DNA of 64,000 nucleotides from Flavobacterium agrisoli (GTDB lineage Bacteria; Bacteroidota; Bacteroidia; Flavobacteriales; Flavobacteriaceae), in assembly GCF_016522065.1 (NCBI RefSeq), contig NZ_JAEHFV010000002.1:1-64000 (forward strand), read 5' to 3'. Position numbers and translations under genes: made by a program. The notes below the pieces were generated by a model. The model was not told the DNA's origin, did no database searches, and saw only the letters and a program-made list of their open reading frames with translations. The first letter of the stretch is position 1; every line of letters starts with the position of its first letter. Shown here piece after piece: positions 44,881 through 53,602 of this stretch.

Positions 44881-46254
44881 TTATTCTTTATCCGAAAAAT
44901 TCGTTACGTTTTCGGTTATATATTTTTGTTCTGTTACCTTTTCCGTTTTAATATTTTTTAGAAAAACATCTTTAACAGGTAATTCTTTCTGACCTAAAAT
45001 TCGGGCAATGAATTTAACTTCTTTAACATTATAATCTTCTAAATAAATATTCTCGATAGGTGTCAATTTACGGTCAATTGTTGGAACCAAATCACGCCAT
45101 TGGTATAAAACATCGGTTTCAATTCCTAAAACACCTTGGCCAATTTTTCCGGAAGTAATATTGCTGGTATAAATATTTTTCACATAACCGCCTCTTCGTT
45201 CATTGGTTTTAATGAATAACAAATGAAATAATTTGGCTCCCTCTAAAACTTGACAATTGTCTAAAAACACATTCTCGATTCCGCCCGAAAGTTCGCTTCC
45301 TAAAGCTAACAATTGATGCCCATTTTTCACCGTTACATTTCGAATAACAATATTTTTTGAAGGTGTGTTCAAATTCCATGCATCAATTCCGCAACCCGAT
45401 TTTATCGCAATTGCATCATCCCCTTGGTCAAAAAAACAATTTTCAATTAATACATTTTGAGACATTTCGGGATCTACTCCATCGTTATTGTGACCATGTG
45501 CATATACCTGAATATTTCTGATCACCACATTTTTAGACAAGAATGGATGAATGGTCCAAAAAGGACTATTGGTAATCTTAACCCCTTCTAACAATACATT
45601 TTCACAACGATTGAATTGAATAAAATGCGGACGCAAATTGGCAGTATCATTTACCATTTGACGTTCTTCAACTGGTTTTTGATACGAAGCCGAATAGTAT
45701 AATCGTTTTAAATTTTCCATGTGAGGTTTAGGCCTTGTGAACCAAGTTTTCCAAACGTCCATTTTCGCTTTTAACTCACCTTCGCCTGTGATTGCTACTT
45801 TTTTACAATTGTAAGCGTAAATTAAAGGCGAATAATTATAACATTCATATCCTTCCCAAGTAGAACGAACTGCTGGTAGATAATCTTTAGGATCATCAGA
45901 AAATAAAAGAATAGCGTCTTTTTCTAGATGTAGATTCACATTACTTTTCAAATGAACTTTACCGGTAAGCCATTCCCCTTTTGGGATAACTACAATACCA
46001 CCGCCATTTTTATTGGCTGCATCAATTGCTTTGGCAATTGCTTCAGAAGTAGCTACTTTGTCTTCCTTTTTTGCGCCAAATTTAGTAATCACGAACTTTT
46101 TAGCGTTTTGAAAATTCGGAATATAAATACTCGGCATTTCAAATGGAGCGGTAACTTTTACTTCGGTTAATGCAATTTCATTATCTTTTTCCGTAAAAGA
46201 AAAAAAACAACTAATTACTAAAACAATACTAAAAAAGCCAAAGAATTTCTTCAT
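44881..46254 (-). CDS. GH28 polygalacturonase-like lipoprotein (within the lut genes)
   Basis: This 457-residue protein has a lipoprotein signal (VISC lipobox, cysteine about 16) and a right-handed beta-helix with the GH28 catalytic set: HNNDGVDPE (Asp), QGDDAIAIKSG (double Asp), NGHQLLALGSE (His) and LFIKTNERRGG (Lys). GH28 enzymes cleave galacturonan or rhamnogalacturonan, often as exo-enzymes in Bacteroidota. It lies between lutA and lutB with gaps of 9 and 12 bases, so it is co-transcribed. It would release uronate or rhamnose residues at the surface. Confidence 0.92.
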   Translation of the reverse strand: MKKFFGFFSIVLVISCFFSFTEKDNEIALTEVKVTAPFEMPSIYIPNFQNAKKFVITKFGAKKEDKVATSEAIAKAIDAANKNGGGIVVIPKGEWLTGKVHLKSNVNLHLEKDAILLFSDDPKDYLPAVRSTWEGYECYNYSPLIYAYNCKKVAITGEGELKAKMDVWKTWFTRPKPHMENLKRLYYSASYQKPVEERQMVNDTANLRPHFIQFNRCENVLLEGVKITNSPFWTIHPFLSKNVVIRNIQVYAHGHNNDGVDPEMSQNVLIENCFFDQGDDAIAIKSGCGIDAWNLNTPSKNIVIRNVTVKNGHQLLALGSELSGGIENVFLDNCQVLEGAKLFHLLFIKTNERRGGYVKNIYTSNITSGKIGQGVLGIETDVLYQWRDLVPTIDRKLTPIENIYLEDYNVKEVKFIARILGQKELPVKDVFLKNIKTEKVTEQKYITENVTNFSDKE

Positions 46255-46263
46255 TTTATCTTC

Positions 46264-47007
46264 TTATTTTACTTGAAGTGTATTTAAAATTTCGGCGATA
46301 TGAATGGTTTTAATCGGGCTTTTTTGTCTGCGTAAAATTCCTTCTAAATGCATTAGACAGGACATATCTCCTCCGGTAATAAACTGTACTTCGTGTTTTT
46401 CATGATCTTTGATTCGATCTTGCCCCATTTTTACCGAAACCGCTTCTTCGGTTACACAAAAAGTACCACCAAAACCACAGCATTCATCTTTTCTGGAAAG
46501 CGACACCAATTCTAACCCTTTAATTCCTTCCAATAATTGACCAGGTTTAGAAAAAGGGGTTGCATTTAATTCGGTCATTTGTGCCAGTTTTAAACCACGC
46601 TGACCGTGACAACTTTGGTGCATTCCTACTTTGTATGGAAATTCGCCCTCAATCGTTTCAACTTTTAATACATCTGTCAAAAATTCGGTTAATTCATAAA
46701 CCGTTTTTCGAATATGTTCTGCTTTTGGTTCTTCAGAATCACTGTGTAAATGATCTTTAACATGTAGTGTACAACTTCCGGATGGGCAGACAACGTAGTC
46801 AAATCCAGAAAAATTTGCAATAAAATTTGTGTTGCAATCTCCTGTTAGGTGTTCGTAACCACTGTTAGCCATAGGCTGCCCACAGCAGGTTTGATTCATA
46901 GGAAAATCAACTTCGCATCCTAATTTTTGTAATAATTCGTAAGTAGCTATACCTACATTCGGATAAAATTGGTCAACGTAACAGGGTATAAAAAGTCCAA
47001 CCTTCAT
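46264..47007 (-). CDS. lutA: LutA iron-sulfur lactate utilisation protein
   Basis: The start at 47007 (MKVGLFIPCYVDQFYP) gives 247 residues and has AGGAGG six bases upstream, the clearest Shine-Dalgarno site seen in the window; a longer frame would add 14 residues through it. Two CCG-type cysteine motifs (CCGQPM, ECCGFGGTFC) plus CPSGSC bind iron-sulfur or heterodisulfide-reductase-type clusters. It is the first lut component, transcribed before the GH28 gene and lutB. Confidence 0.92.
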   Translation of the reverse strand: MKVGLFIPCYVDQFYPNVGIATYELLQKLGCEVDFPMNQTCCGQPMANSGYEHLTGDCNTNFIANFSGFDYVVCPSGSCTLHVKDHLHSDSEEPKAEHIRKTVYELTEFLTDVLKVETIEGEFPYKVGMHQSCHGQRGLKLAQMTELNATPFSKPGQLLEGIKGLELVSLSRKDECCGFGGTFCVTEEAVSVKMGQDRIKDHEKHEVQFITGGDMSCLMHLEGILRRQKSPIKTIHIAEILNTLQVK

Positions 47008-47098
47008 TTCTTCCTCCTTTTTGTTTTTATTGAAAAACAAAATTCGCATAACTTTCTTTATCTTTTGATTTAGAATTTATTATGCGAATTTCATGATC

Positions 47099-48460
47099 TT
47101 AATGTTTGTAAAATTTTAAATCTATTAAGTCGTTTTGCAGTGGATTTGGATTCCAATTTTCGTGGATTGCCAATGCTGCTCCGAGCGCGCTGGCTTGTGC
47201 CATAGATGCCGCGTAGACTTCTATATTCGGATATGCCTCGGCTAATAAATTCATAAAAATCGGATTTTTACTAAATCCGCCGTCTACAAAAATCTTTTTC
47301 ACCGGACTATTATGGATGACCAAATTGGTCGAAAAAACTTGTTGCTCTATCAAATCCAAAATCAATTGATGGTAAGCAACTTCATAACTTTTAAATTGAT
47401 TGAGATCTCTTTCGGAAAAAGGACAATTCGTTAAAATATCCTCTTCAACATCTCCCGAAACAGCAAAGTTATAATTTAAAGCTCTTAAATTGGATATAAT
47501 TTTTTTGTCATAATACACTTCTTTGAAGGTATCAAATGGAACCTGAAAATGTTCAGCCAAACGTTTCGCTTGCACTTCGTGTTCGTTACCCGCAAATAAA
47601 CGTGCTGCTTTTACTGGTTTTTCGGTGTATTGCAAATAACACAAGCAATCCTGATCTAATTCTTCAAATGTCAATCGTTTGTTGTTAAAAGGATTCATTG
47701 AAATACTCCAAGTTCCTGTAGACAATAAAACAAAAGGCTCTGTAAAATTAATTGTATACGGAATCATAGCTGAGGAACTGTCATGAAGACCAATTCCTAC
47801 TGCCAAACCCTCTTCGTTTTTAATGACATCTTTTCCGTAATGCAACGGAGGGAGTTTAGGCAGAATTTCTTCCTTTTTTAACCACTTGTGGTATTTCATC
47901 TTTTTAAAATTCCACAAATTGGTATGACATCCAATACTGGTGATATCAGTAAAAAACTGACCTGTCAATAAAAAACTTAAGTACTGTGGCAAATGCAAAC
48001 AATATTTAACTTTTTCAAAAACTTCTGGTTGTTCTTTTTTAAGACGATAAATTTGCATTCCCGAATTTAAACTTCCTAATACCGGCGAGGCTGTTTTTAC
48101 TGCAAAAATTTCTTCGCCTTTGTAGGTGTCGTAAAACTCCTTTTTTAAGCTTTCGGGATACTCTTTTAAATAGTTGTAAAGCGGCGTTAAAACTTTTCCG
48201 TTCTCATCAAGATACACAAAACTTGCCCCGTAGGTACTAAAGTTTATCGCTTTTAAAACATAGGCTGTCAGACCTTTTATTTCTGACAGCCGTTCTTGAA
48301 TCCAACTAGTGAGTAAATCGATATTTTCACATGGGAAACCATCTTCATCAACAGTTTCTTGAAAGTTTACCGATTTCTCCCAAACAATTTTATAATTTTC
48401 GTCAAAAAGAAATACTTTTTTATTGGTTTTACCGATATCAAAAATTGCAACTACATTCAT
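47099..48460 (-). CDS. FGGY-family sugar kinase, probable L-rhamnulokinase
   Basis: This 453-residue kinase has the N-terminal phosphate motif VVAIFDIGKTNKK (residues 3-15), SYLST-type hinge FSTYGASFVY, GTWSISMNPF and the C-terminal VDGGFSKNPIFMNLL adenosine motif of FGGY kinases. Its placement between rhaI and the lactate genes, with rhaEW just upstream, indicates L-rhamnulose phosphorylation at C1. It is divergent from classic RhaB, so substrate assignment rests on context. It lies 12 bases after rhaI. Confidence 0.8.
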   Translation of the reverse strand: MNVVAIFDIGKTNKKVFLFDENYKIVWEKSVNFQETVDEDGFPCENIDLLTSWIQERLSEIKGLTAYVLKAINFSTYGASFVYLDENGKVLTPLYNYLKEYPESLKKEFYDTYKGEEIFAVKTASPVLGSLNSGMQIYRLKKEQPEVFEKVKYCLHLPQYLSFLLTGQFFTDITSIGCHTNLWNFKKMKYHKWLKKEEILPKLPPLHYGKDVIKNEEGLAVGIGLHDSSSAMIPYTINFTEPFVLLSTGTWSISMNPFNNKRLTFEELDQDCLCYLQYTEKPVKAARLFAGNEHEVQAKRLAEHFQVPFDTFKEVYYDKKIISNLRALNYNFAVSGDVEEDILTNCPFSERDLNQFKSYEVAYHQLILDLIEQQVFSTNLVIHNSPVKKIFVDGGFSKNPIFMNLLAEAYPNIEVYAASMAQASALGAALAIHENWNPNPLQNDLIDLKFYKH

Positions 48461-48472
48461 TGATTTGCTTTT

Positions 48473-49747
48473 TTATAATCCGGTAGCCATAGTTTTAAGT
48501 CCACGCTCACCAATAAGTTCTTTACGAACATTTAACTGACGGTATAATTCTACCGGACGTAAAGCTGCACCAGAACGTAAACGAGCTTCGGCAACTAATG
48601 CTCTAACATCTGTACGGAATGCATTTTGTAGAATCTCCTGCGCACGTACCACATCATTTTCAGCTTGTGCTTGTACTAATGCTTTTCTATCCACTGATAA
48701 TGCTTGCGCATACGCAATCATAATCGCTTCTACCGATTGCAATAAATCTTCTAAAGGATCTTTAATATTGTGAGAAGCATCAATCATCCATCCTAAATCT
48801 TTAGCATGATTCATTCCGCGAGTATCCATACCTTCAACCAATTCATTAAAGATTAAGAATAATTGGTATGGTTTTAATGCACCAGCAGTTAAATCGTCAT
48901 CCCCATATTTCGAATCATTAAAGTGGAAACCACCTAATTTGTTTTCCATCAACAACAAGGAAACAATTTGTTCGATGTTTGCGTTTGGCAAATGGTGCCC
49001 TAAATCGACCAACGTTTTGGCTTTGTCTCCTAATTTTTGCACATACGAATACGATTGTCCCCAGTCGGCAACAGTGGTAGAATAAAAGTTAGGCTCAGCC
49101 GATTTGTATTCTAAAAATAATTTCCAATCTGCTGGTAAAGCCTCATAAATTTCTTGAAGGCTTTCTAAGGTGTTTTCGTAAGCATTTCTAAAATTTAATT
49201 GTCCTGGAAAATTAGATCCATCGGCCAACCAAACTGTTAACGAATCAGAGCCCAATTCGATTCCATGTTTGATTACTTCGATATTGTGATCGACAGCTTG
49301 TTTGCGAATCGCTTTGTTCACATTTTGCAAAGAACCGTAACGGTACGAATATTTACTGTCGGCTTGGTCTTGAAATGTATTGGAATTTACCGCATCAAAT
49401 TTCAAATTATGTTGCGCTGCCAAAGCTTTGATTTCGTTATAATTTTGAGGAATATCCCAAGGAATGTGTAACGAAATAGCTCCTGAAGCGTTGTTTAAAG
49501 CATGAAGTAAGCCGACATCTTCTATTTTTTCTTCTAACGAACGAGGTTCTCCTCCCCCTGCAAAACGACCAAAACGCGTTCCTCCAGTACCTAAAGCCCA
49601 AGACGGAATTGCGATTTGAAAATCGATTAACTTTTGAATAATTGCTTCAGCATTAGCAATTTCAGAAAGTGTAAAGTTTAATTTATTAGAATGACTTTTT
49701 AATAAATCGTCATTGTGCGCTGCTATTTTATATGAATCTAGTAACAT
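48473..49747 (-). CDS. rhaI: L-rhamnose isomerase, RhaI type
   Basis: This 424-residue TIM-barrel isomerase matches the RhaI branch found in Pseudomonas and many Bacteroidota rather than E. coli RhaA: GGTRFGRFAGGGEPRSLEEKI, HIPWD, FLEYKSAEP, LGHHLPNAN, GGFHFNDSKYGDDDL and WMIDASHN, with the metal-binding Glu, Asp and His in these segments. It converts L-rhamnose to L-rhamnulose. It is separated from rhaEW by 115 bases containing a hairpin. Confidence 0.9.
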   Translation of the reverse strand: MLLDSYKIAAHNDDLLKSHSNKLNFTLSEIANAEAIIQKLIDFQIAIPSWALGTGGTRFGRFAGGGEPRSLEEKIEDVGLLHALNNASGAISLHIPWDIPQNYNEIKALAAQHNLKFDAVNSNTFQDQADSKYSYRYGSLQNVNKAIRKQAVDHNIEVIKHGIELGSDSLTVWLADGSNFPGQLNFRNAYENTLESLQEIYEALPADWKLFLEYKSAEPNFYSTTVADWGQSYSYVQKLGDKAKTLVDLGHHLPNANIEQIVSLLLMENKLGGFHFNDSKYGDDDLTAGALKPYQLFLIFNELVEGMDTRGMNHAKDLGWMIDASHNIKDPLEDLLQSVEAIMIAYAQALSVDRKALVQAQAENDVVRAQEILQNAFRTDVRALVAEARLRSGAALRPVELYRQLNVRKELIGERGLKTMATGL

Positions 49748-49797
49748 GCTACTTGTTTTTTATTTTTAGTGTTTGCAATTTACGGATTAAAAAAGCC

Positions 49798-49822
49798 AAC
49801 GCCCGAAAAAATATCGAGCGTT
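49798..49822 (-). terminator. Hairpin with T-run between rhaEW and rhaI
   Basis: A 9-bp stem (49798-49806 with 49814-49822; one G-U pair in the leftward transcript) with a 7-base loop is followed by GGCTTTTTTAA. It lies 41 bases after rhaEW and 51 before rhaI, inside the operon, so it is an intra-operon terminator or attenuator. Confidence 0.65.
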
Positions 49823-49862
49823 AGACTCTCAAGGTTAAACCAATAAACCAAACTTAAAATTT

Positions 49863-52004
49863 TTATCTATAAAAGCCCATTGATACACCACCATCAACAT
49901 TTAAAGCATTTCCTGTTGATTTGCTCAACAAGCCACCTACAAATGCATAACAAGCGTTAGCAATATCATCTGGCAAAATGATTTCGTTTAATAAAGTACG
50001 TTTAGCGTAATACGCTGGTAATTCGGCCACGGTTACACCGTATGCTTTTGCACGTCCTTCAGCCCAACCACCTGACCAAATATTTGAATCAGAGATTACC
50101 GCATCTGGATTAACCGTGTTTACACGAATTTTATCGGCTCCTAATTCGGCCGCCATCAAACGTGTTAAATGTGCTTGAGCCGCTTTAGCCGAACCGTAAC
50201 CCGGATTGTTTGGTCCTGCAACTACTGCATTTTTAGATACAATGTTCACGATATCGCCACCAAAGCCTTGTTTACGCATTACTTCGATACCCGCTTTAGA
50301 CACAATAAATTGTCCTTTAACTAAAATATCGTATAACCTGTCCCACTCTTCTAATGAATGCTCTGCGATTGATTTTGAAATACTAATTCCGGCATTGTTT
50401 ACAATAATATCCACTCCTCCAAATGCTAAGCTAGCATCATCAATGGCATTGACTGTACTATCGGTATCGGTTACATTTAATAAGGTTTTAGACACGGCAT
50501 CTTTTCCGAATTTTTTAGTAAATTCTTCAAAAGTAGCTTGAACACGCTCTTCGTTAATATCGTTAATGATTACACAAGCACCTTCTTCGGCGAATTTTTT
50601 AGCAATCGCTTTTCCAATTCCACCACCAGAACCCGTTACCAAAGCAATTCTACCTGATAATGCTTTTGGTTTTGGCATACGTTGTAATTTAGCTTCTTCT
50701 AACAACCAATATTCGATATCAAAAGCTTCTTGGTGAGGTAATGAAGTATATTCTGAAACTGCCTCAGCCCCTTTCATTACATTAACCGCATTGATATAAT
50801 ATTCTGATGCTAAACGCGCCATTGTTTTATCTTTAGCAAAAGTGAACATTCCTACTCCAGGATATAAAATTACCACTGGGTTTGGATCGCGCATAGCAGG
50901 TGAATTGTCTCTTTTACAAGCTTGGTAGTAATCCGAATACATTTTGCGGTATGCTTCAAAAGCAGGCGCTAATTTTTCTTTAATAGCTGCCACATCGGTC
51001 AAATCTTCGTTTGGACTTAAAGTCAATACCAACGGACTGATTTTAGTTCTCAAGAAGTGATCTGGGCAAGAAGTTCCTAACGGCGCTAACTTATCTAAAT
51101 CATTTGAATTTACAAACTCTAACACACGATTATCATCTGTAAAATGTCCAATCATTTGACGTTCTGAAGAACAGAAACCTCTTAAAATTGGGGCTACTTT
51201 GGCTGCTTGTACTTTACGAGCCTCTTGTGCTAAACTATCTATTTTTTGACCTCCAAAAACTGGTCGTGATTTACCGTAGTTATTTTCTAAATATTCAGCG
51301 CATTTTTCAATTACTTCCAAAGTATTTACATAACTCTCGTATGCAGTATCTCCCCAAGTAAACAACCCGTGAGAACCTAACATGATTCCGCGTAATTTTT
51401 TTCCGTTTTTCTCCGCTTCTTCTAAACAAGCTCTCAATTGAAGCCCTAAGTCAAAGCCTGGACGCTGCCATCCTACCCATCCGATTTCGCCATCAAATAA
51501 TTCTTCGGTGATTTTTTTACCATCTTTTGCTGCTGCAATAGCAATTGCCGCATCTGGATGCAAGTGGTCAATATGTTTAAACGGTAAAAAACCGTGTAAA
51601 GGCGTATCTATAGAAGGCGCTTTTGAAGCTAAATCAAAAATACAGTGGTTGAATAATTCCACCATTTCGTCTTCAAATTCGATTCCGCGGTACACGTTTT
51701 CTAAATTACGCAAACGCTCTAAGTATAATGCGGCACAACCAGCTTTAGTCAATGTTCCGATGTCACCACCCGAACCTTTAATCCACATTACTTCTGTATC
51801 AGCACCAGTTAAAGGATCTTTATCAGTAATTTTAACAGATGTATTACCTCCTCCATAATTGGTTAATCTCAAGTCAGCTCCTAACAAATTAGAGCGATAA
51901 ATAAAAAGCGCTACTTCATCTCCTGCTAATTCTTGTGCTTTAGCTTCATCCCAAAGATAGCTCACATGCTTAAAAGTCATATTTTCTGTATTTGTATTTG
52001 ACAT
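49863..52004 (-). CDS. rhaEW: Bifunctional rhamnulose-1-phosphate aldolase / lactaldehyde dehydrogenase
   Basis: This 713-residue fusion has an N-terminal class II aldolase domain (1 to about 420; NYGGGNTSVK, IKGSGGDIGTLT, DTPLHGFLPFKHIDHLHPDA, LGSHGLFTWGD) and a C-terminal short-chain dehydrogenase (about 455-713; TGSGGGIG cofactor motif, catalytic YGSAK). RhaEW fusions characterised in other bacteria cleave rhamnulose-1-phosphate to dihydroxyacetone phosphate and L-lactaldehyde and oxidise the latter to L-lactate. It lies 27 bases after rhaT. Confidence 0.92.
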   Translation of the reverse strand: MSNTNTENMTFKHVSYLWDEAKAQELAGDEVALFIYRSNLLGADLRLTNYGGGNTSVKITDKDPLTGADTEVMWIKGSGGDIGTLTKAGCAALYLERLRNLENVYRGIEFEDEMVELFNHCIFDLASKAPSIDTPLHGFLPFKHIDHLHPDAAIAIAAAKDGKKITEELFDGEIGWVGWQRPGFDLGLQLRACLEEAEKNGKKLRGIMLGSHGLFTWGDTAYESYVNTLEVIEKCAEYLENNYGKSRPVFGGQKIDSLAQEARKVQAAKVAPILRGFCSSERQMIGHFTDDNRVLEFVNSNDLDKLAPLGTSCPDHFLRTKISPLVLTLSPNEDLTDVAAIKEKLAPAFEAYRKMYSDYYQACKRDNSPAMRDPNPVVILYPGVGMFTFAKDKTMARLASEYYINAVNVMKGAEAVSEYTSLPHQEAFDIEYWLLEEAKLQRMPKPKALSGRIALVTGSGGGIGKAIAKKFAEEGACVIINDINEERVQATFEEFTKKFGKDAVSKTLLNVTDTDSTVNAIDDASLAFGGVDIIVNNAGISISKSIAEHSLEEWDRLYDILVKGQFIVSKAGIEVMRKQGFGGDIVNIVSKNAVVAGPNNPGYGSAKAAQAHLTRLMAAELGADKIRVNTVNPDAVISDSNIWSGGWAEGRAKAYGVTVAELPAYYAKRTLLNEIILPDDIANACYAFVGGLLSKSTGNALNVDGGVSMGFYR

Positions 52005-52031
52005 TTGTATAAATATTTATATGTTGGTTGT

Positions 52032-53081
52032 TTATAATGAATTTCCAATTCCGACTAACACAATCGAGAGAAACATCAAGGCAATTCCTAACAGAAATGT
52101 ATTGAATGTTTTTTTAGACACTCCGGTCCATTCTTTTAAATAAAATCCCCAAAAATTTGCCGTAAGAATAATGGTTGACATGTGCAAAATCCAAGAACTT
52201 GCACCATTTCCGAGTTTACTTTCACCCATTCCGTAAAAGAAAAACTGTAAAAACCACATGGTTCCTGCCAATGCCGAGAACATTACATTTTTGCTAATTG
52301 GCGTTGCTTTATTGGTATAATCAGATCCTGTTTTGTTTTTAAAATTTAGATACACACACCAAATAAAGTTGGTGGTCAATCCGCCCCAAAGCAATACTAC
52401 ATACGTTACATTATTTTGAAACAACGGATTAAATCCTTGTCTTACGGCTTCTTCAGCCATTGGTTTACCTGCTTCAATTCCGAAGTTAAAAAATGAACTT
52501 AAAATACCCGAAACGATGGCTATTATCAACCCTTTAACAAGGCTAAACTCTTTATCATGTTCTTCTATATCTTTAGCAAAATCTTTTTCTTTAAGAATGC
52601 CCGCTTTTCCCAAAATGGCAATACCGACAATGCAAACTAAAACACCCAGTAAAACCAATTGTCCACCTTGGTTCGAAAACATATCTCCGATGGATTCTTT
52701 CCCTTGAACCGCATTAAATTGGTAATATATTGGCGGAATCAACGCACCAAAAGCCGAACAAAATCCTAAGGTTATCGAGTTTCCTAACGACATTCCTAGG
52801 TAACGAACTCCTAATCCGTAGGTTAAACCTCCAATTCCCCAAATTAACCCCATCGAATAGGTAAACATTTTGATGGTTGGAGAGGCAGTGCTAATAATTT
52901 CGGCAAAATTAGGAATGGTAAGATAGGCTGCCAATGGCGGAACAATTAGCCAAGAGAAAATTCCTCCTACCAGCCAATAGCTTTCCCAAGCCCATCCTTT
53001 TACCTTTTTGAAAGGCATATAAAAACTCCCAGAAGAAAAACCCCCTATGGAGTGATACAAAATTCCTAGTATTGATTCCAT
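52032..53081 (-). CDS. rhaT: L-rhamnose/proton symporter
   Basis: This 349-residue membrane protein has about ten helices and the RhaT pattern from the start (LYHSIGGFSSGSFYMPFKKVKGWAWESYW) through YGLGVRYLGMSLG to the C-terminal helix. It imports L-rhamnose with protons. It is the first gene of the leftward operon; its start is 521 bp from the divergent GntR regulator. Confidence 0.93.
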   Translation of the reverse strand: MESILGILYHSIGGFSSGSFYMPFKKVKGWAWESYWLVGGIFSWLIVPPLAAYLTIPNFAEIISTASPTIKMFTYSMGLIWGIGGLTYGLGVRYLGMSLGNSITLGFCSAFGALIPPIYYQFNAVQGKESIGDMFSNQGGQLVLLGVLVCIVGIAILGKAGILKEKDFAKDIEEHDKEFSLVKGLIIAIVSGILSSFFNFGIEAGKPMAEEAVRQGFNPLFQNNVTYVVLLWGGLTTNFIWCVYLNFKNKTGSDYTNKATPISKNVMFSALAGTMWFLQFFFYGMGESKLGNGASSWILHMSTIILTANFWGFYLKEWTGVSKKTFNTFLLGIALMFLSIVLVGIGNSL

Positions 53082-53393
53082 TAAATGTACTTTTTTAGGT
53101 TAGTTAGTAATAATTTGGATTGTAAAATAATAGAATAGCTAAAAGAAAACTATCCTGTACTATCCTTTAAACAAATGATTATCACAAAGCCAATTCTTTT
53201 TTAGCAAAAAAATTATTGATGAAACAAGCTTTCAAACTCTCCTTTTGTAAGAAGAATTTTGTAAAAAAATTACATTTTGAGAAATATCGATATTTTAGCC
53301 CTGATTTTTTTCACTATTAATTATTAAGTGTTTAATTTTAAGCGAATTTTAAAAAAACAACCCCAATTATTTCGAATAACTAATTTTAAGGTA

Positions 53394-53401
53394 TATATTT
53401 G
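53394..53401 (+). promoter_or_regulatory. -7 box upstream of the GntR regulator
   Basis: TATATTTG matches TAnnTTTG. TTTC 20 bp upstream (53370-53373) is a weak -33 element. It is 202 bases before the start codon and upstream of the palindromes, which would then lie in the transcribed leader. Confidence 0.4.
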
Positions 53402-53480
53402 GGCAATCGATTACATGTTTAACTTTTTATAAAATTTACAGAATCTGAAGTTGTTTTTTTAATTATAATGAAACAAAACT

Positions 53481-53493
53481 GTTGACGCACAAC
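53481..53493. promoter_or_regulatory. Candidate operator, site 1
   Basis: GTTGACGCACAAC has 4-bp perfect arms (GTTG/CAAC) and shares 12 of 13 bases with site 2. Its start is 33 bp, about three helical turns, from that of site 2. Confidence 0.5.
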
Positions 53494-53511
53494 CCCAAAT
53501 CAACACCCTAT

Positions 53512-53528
53512 AAGTTGACGCTCAACTT
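53512..53528. promoter_or_regulatory. Candidate operator, site 2
   Basis: AAGTTGACGCTCAACTT is a perfect inverted repeat with 7-bp arms and a 3-bp spacer. It is likely bound by the adjacent GntR-type regulator. Confidence 0.55.
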
Positions 53529-53602
53529 TATAAATATCCTTATTTAATTTGGATATTCTATAAAGTGATTTTAGTAAAGAAACATTCGAAAAGCGCTTTT
53601 TT

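Larger units (their letters stand above)
53082..53602. promoter_or_regulatory. Divergent control region between rhaT and the GntR regulator
   Basis: This 521-bp AT-rich region separates the two divergent units and carries no gene. A TATATTTG (53394-53401) matches the -7 consensus for the rightward direction. Two palindromes based on GTTGACGC(A/T)CAAC lie at 53481-53493 and 53512-53528, described separately. No exact -7 box was found for the leftward operon. Confidence 0.55.
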
